Of a stretch of DNA of 56,533 nt, positions 25,965 to 34,203 are shown piece after piece. The notes below the pieces were generated by a model. It had not been told where the DNA came from, did no database searches, and saw only the letters and a program-made list of their open reading frames with translations. The stretch is taken from the NCBI GenBank assembly GCA_964439215.1, contig CAYTNY010000002.1, forward strand, positions 1 through 56,533, given 5' to 3'. Source of the stretch: CAYTNY01 sp964439215 (lineage in GTDB: Bacteria; Oederibacteriota; PGYV01; CAYTNY01). Each line of letters begins with the position of its first letter. Positions within the stretch are counted from its first letter, which is position 1. Both the position numbers and the translations under genes were made by a program.

Positions 25965-26564
25965 ATGTTTTCCGCAATACTGACACTCTTGATAATGATG
26001 AACCCGTTTGCTTTATTCATATATCTTTCTCCTCTTATGAAAGATCTTTCTTCCAGAGGCTTCATTCTTGTTCTTTTCAAGGCGTCAACTATTTCACTTA
26101 TTCTGCTGCTGTTTTTCTTTTTTTCCGGAGAATATCTTTTTGATGAAATACTTGACATGGCGTTTTCATCTTTCAAAATATTCGGCGGCATCGTTATTTT
26201 TTCCTTTGCCTATCTTTATATAGTAAGCGGGCGGAAAGCAATAATAATGATAAAAGAAAACCTTGATGATCTTGCATCCGAAATAGCCCTGCCGTTCATA
26301 GCCGGCGTGGGAAGTATTTCTCTGGCGGTCCTGCTCAAACATAAATTTTCCATTATTGCCGGGGTATCAATTCTTACTGCTGTAATAGTCTTGAATTTTC
26401 TTATTATAATCGGTTTAAAAACAATGAAAGACAAGGTTCCGAACAAAAAACTTAAGGTCGCATTTGATAAAAACATGCAGATATTGATGCGTCTTATGGG
26501 TTTTATAATCGGCGCCATCGGAATAGACCTTATAATAAAAGGCATAAAAGAATCATTTTTCTGA
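25965..26564 (+). CDS. MarC-family integral membrane protein
   Basis: 199 residues with six membrane helices, like the MarC/YchE family. The family start is MFSAILTLLIMMNPFALFIYL and a conserved GGIVIFSFAYLYIVSG lies in helix 3. The C-terminus has RLMGFIIGAIGIDLIIKGI. The function of the family is unsettled; early links to multidrug resistance were withdrawn. ATG 25965 is preferred, because GGAGG ends five bases before it; an ATG at 25953 lies before the ribosome site. Single gene with the inverted-repeat promoter. Confidence 0.88.
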   Translation: MFSAILTLLIMMNPFALFIYLSPLMKDLSSRGFILVLFKASTISLILLLFFFFSGEYLFDEILDMAFSSFKIFGGIVIFSFAYLYIVSGRKAIIMIKENLDDLASEIALPFIAGVGSISLAVLLKHKFSIIAGVSILTAVIVLNFLIIIGLKTMKDKVPNKKLKVAFDKNMQILMRLMGFIIGAIGIDLIIKGIKESFF

Positions 26565-26597
26565 TCTAAAAGCAGGTTTAACCGGTGTACTTAAGAA

Positions 26598-27395
26598 TCA
26601 TTCTGCCTTTATCAGAAATTTTACCGCCTTTTCAAGATCATCTGCATCTATGCGTGTGTTTTTACAGGGCCCTTCCGGCCTTGTGTTCGGTATTCCGATA
26701 ACCGTTATATTATGAGGCACATCCGCCATTCCTGATATAAGATCCCTTTCACATGCAACGCCTATTATGGCGTCCGGCGCTGTTTTTTTCACCATCTGCC
26801 GGGCTGATGACCCCCCTGTTGCCGTGAATGTTCTGCATCCGTATTTCTCCGCGATTTCCGCGGCCGCTGTTCTGGTTTCTCTGTCAAGACACCGAGGCAA
26901 AAGCACCAGAATATTTTCTGTTTTATATTTTTTTCTTGCTGCATATACAAGTGTATTATTGCATACAATCAGCGAATTCCAAAGTCTGTCCTTTGAAATG
27001 CCGAACATATCTCCTATTTTTAATATAAAAGGATACATCCACTCCAGATGGATCCCCGATTTTCTGCGCAGGGGGAAGAAATTCTTCCCTGTACCAAGCG
27101 CCGCGGCAAGAAAAACCGACCATATCAGAACTGACCCGAAAATAATTATAATGACCCATAACACGATAACATCCAGATAAGGGTGCCATTGATAAAGCCT
27201 TGGAGATATCAGATAATAAATAAACACCGCTCCTGCGGCAATAAAAACAAACGCGGCAGAATAAAAAGCAAGAAAAAGCCTTTTCCCTTCTTTTATCTCT
27301 TTGTTATGCGCGGACAGATTCCCGGCCCAATCCTGCCATTCATCTCCGAGATTTCTGCTTATTATATCCTTTTCGCTGTCCTTTTCCCCGCTCAT
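26598..27395 (-). CDS. DUF116 membrane protein
   Basis: 265 residues. Two membrane helices lie near residues 40-65 and 80-105. The soluble C-terminal half carries the DUF116 phrases ILVLLPRCLD, APDAIIGVACERDLISG and PNTRPEGPCKNTRIDADDLE. The cluster of extra cysteines usual after the first Cys in this family is absent. Function unknown. ATG 27395 is fixed by AAGGAG six bases upstream; a frame extension before it is not supported. It ends the division-gene transcript, 38 bases after pgeF. Confidence 0.8.
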   Translation of the reverse strand: MSGEKDSEKDIISRNLGDEWQDWAGNLSAHNKEIKEGKRLFLAFYSAAFVFIAAGAVFIYYLISPRLYQWHPYLDVIVLWVIIIIFGSVLIWSVFLAAALGTGKNFFPLRRKSGIHLEWMYPFILKIGDMFGISKDRLWNSLIVCNNTLVYAARKKYKTENILVLLPRCLDRETRTAAAEIAEKYGCRTFTATGGSSARQMVKKTAPDAIIGVACERDLISGMADVPHNITVIGIPNTRPEGPCKNTRIDADDLEKAVKFLIKAE

Positions 27396-27433
27396 CGCAA
27401 TCTCCTTGCGCTTTGTATTTTTATGCGGCTGTA

Positions 27434-28225
27434 TTATTTTATCATAACACACGCCATCATCCTGCCTGTTTTTACGCCGTCCCGCCGGTACGAATAAAAA
27501 AGTTTCTTATGTTTATACGTATCCATATCATTTATATATATGTTTCCTTCTTTGACGCCGGCCTCCAGCAGCAGATTTTTATTCCCCTGCCACATATTCA
27601 TTGTAATTCCCCCTTTTTTTTCCTTGAATATACCCGCGAACGGTTTCTCTTTTCTCATGGGTTCATATACTTCCGGCCCCACAAAATAAGAAGCCGGCCC
27701 GATCGCCGGTGACATTGAAACAATAAGATCTGAAGGATCCGAACCGAATTCTTTTTTCATCAGCTCCACGGTTTTTTGTATTATGCGGTTTTCCACTCCC
27801 CTGCGTCCTGCATGTACAGCAGCTGCGGTTCTGTGTTTCGGATCAACAATTATATTGCCGGTACAGTCAGCGGTTTTCACCGCAATTCCCGCGTTTCTTT
27901 CGGCTGTTATTATTGCATCCGCTTCGGTTTCTTTTATATAATTAAATGTTTCTTCGCAGGCAACGGCTATTTTGTCTGAATGGATCTGCACCGGCGAATA
28001 TATTTTTTTTATCCTAAAATCTCTTTTCACTTTTTCCATGTTCTTTTTCACATCCTTTATCCTGTCACCTGTATTAAAACCCAGATTCAGGCTTTCATAA
28101 GGGCCCTTGCTCCCTCCTCCTGTTTTTGATGTGAAAAACTCCAGAAATAAACCGGTGGATTTTATCGCCTTATTCTGAAAAACACTCAGTCCGCGGTGCT
28201 CCAGCAGTGAATAAAACCTGTTCAC
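27434..28225 (-). CDS. pgeF: Peptidoglycan editing factor (YfiH/laccase-domain)
   Basis: 263 residues. The PgeF family hydrolyses wrongly incorporated Ser from UDP-MurNAc-dipeptide and also has purine nucleosidase-type activity. Zinc ligands are visible as His82 (QIHSD), Cys121 (KTADC) and His138 (AVHAG). The family line HAGWRG is HAGRRG here, and IGPCCY is IGPASYFVG, so both usual cysteines of that loop are missing. The end FYSYRRDGVKTGRM is standard. Its ATG overlaps the amidase stop (ATGA). The position after ftsZ and an amidase gene fits a wall-quality role. Confidence 0.92.
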   Translation of the reverse strand: MNRFYSLLEHRGLSVFQNKAIKSTGLFLEFFTSKTGGGSKGPYESLNLGFNTGDRIKDVKKNMEKVKRDFRIKKIYSPVQIHSDKIAVACEETFNYIKETEADAIITAERNAGIAVKTADCTGNIIVDPKHRTAAAVHAGRRGVENRIIQKTVELMKKEFGSDPSDLIVSMSPAIGPASYFVGPEVYEPMRKEKPFAGIFKEKKGGITMNMWQGNKNLLLEAGVKEGNIYINDMDTYKHKKLFYSYRRDGVKTGRMMACVMIK

Positions 28226-29340
28226 TGCAGTTTCTCCATATATTCTTTTATTCCCTCAACAACGCCTTTCGCGATTTTATCCCGGAAATTGGTATCGCTT
28301 AACTTCTGTTCTTCGCGGAGATTTGTGATAAAAGCCGCTTCAACAAGAACAGAAGGCATATCTGTATTTGCAAGAACATAAAAAGGCGCTCTTTCGGTGG
28401 GCGACCATCTGAGACCAAGACGCTGAACAAGTCTATGCTGTATGTATCCAGCGGCCTCTATGCTCAGATATTCAGTCGCGCCCTTCTTAAGATCATTTAA
28501 AAGGAACTCCACCATACCGACTTCTTTGTTTTCCAGTTTCGCGGCAGCGGCAGCTTCTTTTGACGAGGCTATCCTGGAAAAAATATAAGTTCTGGTTCCT
28601 CTGGCCTGTCTGCTCGGCGATGCGTTGCAGTGTATGCTTACAAACAGATCCGCTTTTTTTTCATTGGCAAATACAGCGCGTTTTTTCAGGCTTATAAATC
28701 TGTCTTTGGACCTTGTTATATAAACTTTCACCCCCGGATATTTATCAAGATACCATTTTGCCCTGAGTGCGATCCCCAACACCACATCCTTTTCCAGCAG
28801 CCCTCCGGCTCCCACGGCTCCGGGATCCTTTCCTCCGTGTCCGGGATCCAGAACTATGATCCGCTTGTTATTTTTCCTGCGCGTTTCGGTTCGTACGGCA
28901 TCAGGTTCTTTTGCCGGCGCGGGTTCAGGCTTTTTTTCCGCGGAAACAGCCTGCTTTTTTTTCTTTTCGGCTGTCCGTTTTTTTTCCTCCTTTTCTTTTT
29001 CCGGCGCCGCAATGTTTCCGGCGCCGCGCCTTTTGCCCTTAACAATATCCAATACCGTATCGTATGTATATTTACTTACAAATATATTTTCGCCGTTGGC
29101 AAAAGGAGATTCATCAATCCTTATATGCTCTCTCATACCCAGCACATACGGATAATTAAGATAAATTTTTGCTTTTATCCCGTTTTTCTCAATTGTGATC
29201 CTGCCCGTAATCCAGTCACAGGATACAGATGCTTTATTCTCAATCTCAAAAAACTTAAGATTGACCAGTTCGCTGCCCGTTACCGCCGATGCGGATACCG
29301 CAAGCATGATCAACATCGGCAGAAATACTGTTTTTTTCAT
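28222..29340 (-). CDS. N-acetylmuramoyl-L-alanine amidase (Amidase_3)
   Basis: 372 residues, exported (signal peptide 1-20). Residues 22-100 form an AMIN-like beta domain, then a Lys/Glu/Ala-rich linker (about 110-155) leads to the Amidase_3 catalytic domain. Zinc-site and catalytic motifs are VLDPGHGGKDPGA, the SIHCNA histidine and VLVEAAFITN with the catalytic Glu. It cuts the stem peptide from MurNAc and probably splits daughter cells (AmiC role). It follows ftsZ by three bases, matching a division function. Confidence 0.93.
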   Translation of the reverse strand: MKKTVFLPMLIMLAVSASAVTGSELVNLKFFEIENKASVSCDWITGRITIEKNGIKAKIYLNYPYVLGMREHIRIDESPFANGENIFVSKYTYDTVLDIVKGKRRGAGNIAAPEKEKEEKKRTAEKKKKQAVSAEKKPEPAPAKEPDAVRTETRRKNNKRIIVLDPGHGGKDPGAVGAGGLLEKDVVLGIALRAKWYLDKYPGVKVYITRSKDRFISLKKRAVFANEKKADLFVSIHCNASPSRQARGTRTYIFSRIASSKEAAAAAKLENKEVGMVEFLLNDLKKGATEYLSIEAAGYIQHRLVQRLGLRWSPTERAPFYVLANTDMPSVLVEAAFITNLREEQKLSDTNFRDKIAKGVVEGIKEYMEKLQ

Positions 29341-29343
29341 GTT

Positions 29344-30483
29344 CTACTGTATACTCCTCGGTTTCTCATTATCTTCATCTTCCAGTTCAATCCTCTGCCA
29401 TGTAGGACGGTCAACATCATTGTAATCATCATCCACATTTTTTCTTATCCAGCTGGTCATGTCTTTTGCTTTTTTAACGGTTCGTTCTTCTTGTGTCTTT
29501 GTCTCTTTTTCATTACCGGCATTCATCCCGGACATTAAAACAACAACCTCAATATCTTCGCCGAGTTCGGGGCTGCTGGCCATGCCGAATTTCACGCTCG
29601 CATCCCCGCCCACAAGGTCCTTAACATTCTTTATTTCACGCAGTTCTTCAATATTAATGTTGCCGACAAAATTAATCAATATGTTTCTCGCCCCATTAAG
29701 TTCAATTTTTCCGGTATATGGATCATTTATGGCTTTTTCAAAAGCTTTACGGACCTTTTCGGTCCCTGACTCTCGTCCGATACCCAAGAACGCATCGCCG
29801 TCGGCCTGAAGAGTTGTTTTAACATCTTCAAAATCTATATTCTGGATCCCTGTCATTGTAATCATCTGAACAAGCCCGTTTATTACCCTTATCAGGGCTT
29901 TATTTATTTCTCTATAGGCTTCTATAACATTCATCTGTTTATCACAGGCTTCATATATTCTGTCATTGGGTATTTCTATGACATTTTTCACTTTATCCTT
30001 CAGCTTCTTCATGGAATCTTTTACATATCCTTCTTTCCTGGAGTCAAGCTCCATTTCAAAAGGTGTTATAACCACCGCAACGGTGAGAATATCCATTTCC
30101 CTTGCAATTTCGGCTATAACCGGCGCAGCGCCGGATCCCGTGCCTCCTCCCAGACCCGCGGTAATAAAAAGAAGATCCGTTCCCCTGAGCATATTTTCAA
30201 TATACTCCCGGTCTTCTTCCGCTGCTTTTTCTCCCACACCGGGATTATTGCCCGAACCTCTTCCTCCTCTGAGTTTTTTCCCGATATGAACTTTTTCAGC
30301 CAGATCAACACGCTGCAGAGACTGAACATCTGTATTAACCGCTATCAACTCCGCTTCATTTATGCCGATTTCACACATATCATTCACGATATTGCATCCG
30401 CATCCTCCTACTCCCACTATTTTGATAATAGCGCCCACCGACTCTTCCGCTTCTTTCTCTACCAGTTCAAATTTCATTTCCAT
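29344..30483 (-). CDS. ftsZ: Cell division protein FtsZ
   Basis: 379 residues of the tubulin-like GTPase that forms the division ring. The signature loop is GLGGGTGSGAAP, the T7 loop is NIDFEDVK, and a linker leads to a C-terminal peptide. The first glycine loop is GVGGCGCN where GVGGGGGN or GVGGAGGN is usual. The C-terminal anchor reads DVDRPTWQR in place of DIPAFLRR. Length is normal. It lies 11 bases after ftsA with GGAGGTG before ATG 30483. Confidence 0.97.
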   Translation of the reverse strand: MEMKFELVEKEAEESVGAIIKIVGVGGCGCNIVNDMCEIGINEAELIAVNTDVQSLQRVDLAEKVHIGKKLRGGRGSGNNPGVGEKAAEEDREYIENMLRGTDLLFITAGLGGGTGSGAAPVIAEIAREMDILTVAVVITPFEMELDSRKEGYVKDSMKKLKDKVKNVIEIPNDRIYEACDKQMNVIEAYREINKALIRVINGLVQMITMTGIQNIDFEDVKTTLQADGDAFLGIGRESGTEKVRKAFEKAINDPYTGKIELNGARNILINFVGNINIEELREIKNVKDLVGGDASVKFGMASSPELGEDIEVVVLMSGMNAGNEKETKTQEERTVKKAKDMTSWIRKNVDDDYNDVDRPTWQRIELEDEDNEKPRSIQ

Positions 30484-30494
30484 AAAACACCTCC

Positions 30495-31745
30495 TTAAAT
30501 ATATTCACTTATTATTTTTTTTATAGACAGCCATATTCTGTCAAAGAAGCCTTTTCTTTTAAGAAAATAATTATTCACACCCTGTTCATGCATATAATAA
30601 TCAATCAAACCTATCGCTGTTGAGTATTCCGGAGTGCTCACTATATCGTACAGCCCTATTACTTTCTCTTTCAGCGGCGCTCCCACACGGACGCGCATAT
30701 TTGTTTCTTCTTTTATCAGTCTTTCAACCCCGTTCAAAAGCGATGACCCGCCTGTAATAACTATTCCTCCCGCATACATTGTTTTATCTATATTTTCTTT
30801 TTCAAGCTCCGCCTGTATAAATCTTACAAGCTCCTGAATACGCGGCCTTATATAACGGGTCAGTTCCCTTCTTAAAACATTCTCCACTTTGCTTGAACCC
30901 ATATCCGGCACTTCCACATATTCATCATCTCCCGCATCCTCCCCGTAAACCACTCCGTATTTCCTTTTTATTTCTTCCGCTGTAATCTTCGGCGTCTGCA
31001 GACCCTGCACAAGATCATTTGTGATAAGATTTCCTCCCACGGGTATAACCTTTACAAACCTCAGCGAATCTTTATAATACAGGGCCAGATCCGTTGTTCC
31101 GCCGCCTATGTCAACCAGCAGCACTCCGATATCTTTTTCATCCTGATAAAGAACCGCTTCCGCAGAACCCAAAGGCTGAAGTATTATATCTTCCGCTTTA
31201 TATCCTGCCTTATCAATAACCTTTCTCACGTTGTCTATCGCGGTAGTTGCGCCTGTTATAATATATGCATCCACTTCAAGTTTCATACCCGTCATACCCA
31301 GGGGATTTCTTATCTCATCCTGCGAATCAACAATATACTGCATGGGAAGAACGTGAAGTGTTTCCCTGTCATTTGACATCGGCAGGGACGTGGCGCCTTC
31401 AACAGCCCGGTCAATATCCGCTTCTGATATTTCTTTTTGTTTTGAATGGGACAGTGATGACATCCCGTGCCCTTTTATTCCCATTATATGTTTTCCCGAA
31501 ATAGAAGCTATCACGGCATCCACTCCAACATTTGCCATTTCCTCGGCTTTTTCGATTGAGCGTTTTATCGCCTTTGATGTATCGGCAATATTTACCACAG
31601 AACCTTTTGAAACCCCGTTGTTCTCCTGCCAGCCGACTCCTATCACATTTATTTCCTCACCTCTTATTTCCGCTATAACCGTACAAACCTTGGTTGTTCC
31701 AATATCCACTGCCGCTATTATGTTCTCCATGTCAGAATTTACCAT
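30495..31745 (-). CDS. ftsA: Cell division protein FtsA
   Basis: 416 residues, an actin-like ATPase that ties FtsZ to the membrane. AAVDIGTTKVC is the phosphate-1 loop, LLVDIGGGTTDLALY phosphate-2, and GGIVITGGSSLLNG the adenosine motif. The SHS2 domain with AVIASISGKHI is in place. The C-terminus ends in a basic amphipathic helix (FLKRKGFFDRIWLSIKKI), the membrane anchor. It starts with ATG 31745 after AGGATG. An in-frame ATG five codons on is possible. Confidence 0.96.
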   Translation of the reverse strand: MVNSDMENIIAAVDIGTTKVCTVIAEIRGEEINVIGVGWQENNGVSKGSVVNIADTSKAIKRSIEKAEEMANVGVDAVIASISGKHIMGIKGHGMSSLSHSKQKEISEADIDRAVEGATSLPMSNDRETLHVLPMQYIVDSQDEIRNPLGMTGMKLEVDAYIITGATTAIDNVRKVIDKAGYKAEDIILQPLGSAEAVLYQDEKDIGVLLVDIGGGTTDLALYYKDSLRFVKVIPVGGNLITNDLVQGLQTPKITAEEIKRKYGVVYGEDAGDDEYVEVPDMGSSKVENVLRRELTRYIRPRIQELVRFIQAELEKENIDKTMYAGGIVITGGSSLLNGVERLIKEETNMRVRVGAPLKEKVIGLYDIVSTPEYSTAIGLIDYYMHEQGVNNYFLKRKGFFDRIWLSIKKIISEYI

Positions 31746-31761
31746 TTTTCATCACATCCTT

Positions 31762-32346
31762 TCATTTTATTATCACCCTGTTTTTATATCTCATATCTAT
31801 CGCACTGTATCTCTTCCCCAGTTCCCCGGCCTTATCTGATACAAGTTTATATCTTTTCATTTTATCGTTATCAATCCGGTCGCCCGCGTATATTTTTTTC
31901 CCGTCCAGCGTAATAAGTATTATATTATCCGGATCATTAATAATAATTTCCGAAATCCCCGCAAGATAGCGCGGTTTTATTTTCAGCGCCTGCTTAAGGG
32001 CTTTTTTATGTTCTTCTCTTTTTTCATTGACATTTACGCCTGATATTACCGGGAACGATGACAATCCCATTTCATCAGGAATTATTTCAGCCCTGCCGTC
32101 CGTATAAATAACACGCACATCCTCCTTTATCATTATATAAGCCGGCCTTGAAAAAATATCAGGCATTCTGAATTCAATACCGTTTTTCTCAACAAAATAT
32201 TTAATAATAACACCGGCCGCCGCCAAAAACACCGCCGCAACCAAAAGACTGATCAAAGCGTTTCTCAAAACTTCCGCAATATTATTTAAACCTATCGCGG
32301 GGCTGTATGCTCTGTGGCGCCTGACAAAAAATTTCTTTTTTCTCAT
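31762..32346 (-). CDS. ftsQ: FtsQ/DivIB-like division protein, short
   Basis: 194 residues against about 250-280 for typical FtsQ. One membrane helix (about 32-50) follows a basic cytoplasmic tail. The beta domain then begins almost at once: RPAYIMIKEDVRVIYTDGR, SFPVISG and the C-terminal SAIDMRYKNRVIIK typical of FtsQ. The POTRA domain of about 70 residues expected between helix and beta domain seems missing. Assignment rests on this C-terminus and on position between ddl and ftsA. Its ATG overlaps the ddl stop (ATGA). Confidence 0.85.
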   Translation of the reverse strand: MRKKKFFVRRHRAYSPAIGLNNIAEVLRNALISLLVAAVFLAAAGVIIKYFVEKNGIEFRMPDIFSRPAYIMIKEDVRVIYTDGRAEIIPDEMGLSSFPVISGVNVNEKREEHKKALKQALKIKPRYLAGISEIIINDPDNIILITLDGKKIYAGDRIDNDKMKRYKLVSDKAGELGKRYSAIDMRYKNRVIIK

Positions 32347-33272
32347 TCTTTCCTCTTTATTGCTTCTTTTATAAGAATACTTATAAGTTCATAAAAAGAA
32401 ATACCTGCGGCCCGCGCCGCTTCCGGAAAAAGGCTCGTACCTGTCATTCCGGGAAGTGTATTGGCCTCAAGAACGTAGCATTTATCTTTTCTTACAATCA
32501 TATCTATCCTGGAATAATCCCGGCATCCTAATTCCGCATGCAGTTTTACCGCCAGTTCCCGCGCTTTTTTTTCTGTTTTCCTTTTTATACGGGCGGGTAT
32601 TATATGTGTTGACCCGCCTTCGGTATACTTTGCGTCATAATCATAAAAATCGTTATGCGGCACTATTTCTATCACAGGCAGCACTCTGTCCAAAAGAACC
32701 GGAACGGTTATTTCCGTTCCTTTTATATATTCTTCAGCCAATACAAGCCGTCCGGAATCCTTGATCTTGCTCACTGCCGCGGCTGCTTCTTCTGCGTTTT
32801 TTGCAATAAATACATCCACCGCCGAACCTCCGGATTCAGGCTTTAAAACAACCGGATATTTTAATCCTTTTTTCCGTATTCCGTTTATATTTTCTATTAT
32901 TCCGCCTTCGGGCGTCGGAATTCCCGCCATATTCATTATATGCTTTGTACCAGCCTTGTTCATGGCCAGCGCGGACGCTAAAACTCCGGAACCCGTATAA
33001 GGTATTTTCATAAATTCCAGAATGCCCTGTATTATTCCGTCTTCTCCGTATTTTCCATGAAGCGCCAGGAAAGCGGCATCAATTCCGGCATTTTTTATTT
33101 TATCAATGCCGTTTCCTTTTATGTCTATCAGTTTCACTTTATGTCCGTTTTTCTTTAATTCTCCGGCAACAGCTTTCCCGGAAGCAAGAGAAACCATGCG
33201 TTCTTCAGAATCGCCTCCCATAAGAACACCTACTGTAAGCGCCTTAAATTTTTTATCCGGCATTCTCTTCAC
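32343..33272 (-). CDS. ddl: D-alanine--D-alanine ligase
   Basis: An ATP-grasp ligase of 309 residues that joins two D-Ala for the pentapeptide. It shows VLMGGDSEERMVSLASG at the start, HGKYGEDGIIQGILE, the PYTGSGVLASALAMNK line, YPVVLKPESGGSAVDV and EANTLPGMTGTSLFPEAA. The EGSA loop of many Ddl reads ESGGSAVD. The start is GTG 33272 with AGGAG six bases before it. It lies 25 bases after murB and overlaps ftsQ. Confidence 0.96.
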   Translation of the reverse strand: MKRMPDKKFKALTVGVLMGGDSEERMVSLASGKAVAGELKKNGHKVKLIDIKGNGIDKIKNAGIDAAFLALHGKYGEDGIIQGILEFMKIPYTGSGVLASALAMNKAGTKHIMNMAGIPTPEGGIIENINGIRKKGLKYPVVLKPESGGSAVDVFIAKNAEEAAAAVSKIKDSGRLVLAEEYIKGTEITVPVLLDRVLPVIEIVPHNDFYDYDAKYTEGGSTHIIPARIKRKTEKKARELAVKLHAELGCRDYSRIDMIVRKDKCYVLEANTLPGMTGTSLFPEAARAAGISFYELISILIKEAIKRKE

Positions 33273-33297
33273 TCTGTACTCCTCCCGTCCGCGTTCA

Positions 33298-34203
33298 TCA
33301 TTTAATTATCCTCACTTCTTCTTTTAACTTTATTCCGTGTTTTTTATAAACCTGCCTCTTGACCTTATTTATAAGCCCTGTGACATCTTTAAAAGAAGCA
33401 TTTTCTTTATTTACTATAAAATTCGCATGTTTTCGCGAAACTTCCGCGCCGCCCAGGGAAACACCCTTCATACCCGCTTCTTCAATAAGACGGCCCGCCG
33501 AATAACGCGGAAATTTATTCTTAAAAACACTCCCTGCGGAATTTTCCTTCCAGGGATGTTTCATATGCCGTGATTTTATTATTCCCTTTATTTCTTCATT
33601 TATAAGGGCGCTGTCTCCTCTTTGGAGTCTGATTTCCACACCTGTTATAATCCATGTTTTTTTCTGAAAAACACTTCCCCTGTATAAAAAAACTCCTTTT
33701 TTATTTTCAATTGTCTTCATTTTCCCTTTCCTGTCCATTACATTTATCCTTTTTATTATATCCTCCATACATTTTCCGTATGCGCCCGCGTTCATGTAAA
33801 CAGCTCCTCCCATGCTTCCTGGAATACCCGCCATAAATTCAGCGCCCTTGAGCCCTTTTTCCGCAAGCCGCTTAAGAAAAACACTGTTTTTCACTCCTGC
33901 TCCCGCATAAACATGTGTTTTCCTGAAATCTATCTTTTCAAAACCGCCTTTAAGCCTGATAAATACCTTTCTTATAGCCCCCTCTCTTATAAGTACATTT
34001 GAAAAACATCCAAATACCATAAAATCAGATTTTTCAGCACTGCATATTTTTAATGCGGCTTCAAGCTGCTTCTCGTTCCCAACCTCAGCATAAACAGCTG
34101 CTCTGCCTCCTATTTTATATGTGGTGAGGCTCTTTACGCAGTAGTCTTTTTCTGTCTTTATTCCCTCAGCTTTGAAAAGTTTTACGATGTTCTCTGTTTT
34201 CAC
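33298..34203 (-). CDS. murB: UDP-N-acetylenolpyruvoylglucosamine reductase
   Basis: 301 residues, FAD-dependent, completing UDP-MurNAc. TTYKIGGRAAVY is the FAD start, GCFSNVLI the phosphate loop (GAGSN in most), GIPGSMGGAVYMNAGAYG the core motif, YRGSVF holds the active Arg and Ser region, and GSVFKN and VSRKHANFIVN follow. The YRxSxF spacing agrees with the shorter type of MurB seen in Gram-positives. It overlaps murC by ATGA. Confidence 0.96.
   Translation of the reverse strand: MKTENIVKLFKAEGIKTEKDYCVKSLTTYKIGGRAAVYAEVGNEKQLEAALKICSAEKSDFMVFGCFSNVLIREGAIRKVFIRLKGGFEKIDFRKTHVYAGAGVKNSVFLKRLAEKGLKGAEFMAGIPGSMGGAVYMNAGAYGKCMEDIIKRINVMDRKGKMKTIENKKGVFLYRGSVFQKKTWIITGVEIRLQRGDSALINEEIKGIIKSRHMKHPWKENSAGSVFKNKFPRYSAGRLIEEAGMKGVSLGGAEVSRKHANFIVNKENASFKDVTGLINKVKRQVYKKHGIKLKEEVRIIK

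Noticed and set aside
29966..30289. Plus-strand frames opposite ftsZ and other dcw genes
   Set aside because: They are antisense shadows with Ser/Pro/Phe-rich composition and no family.
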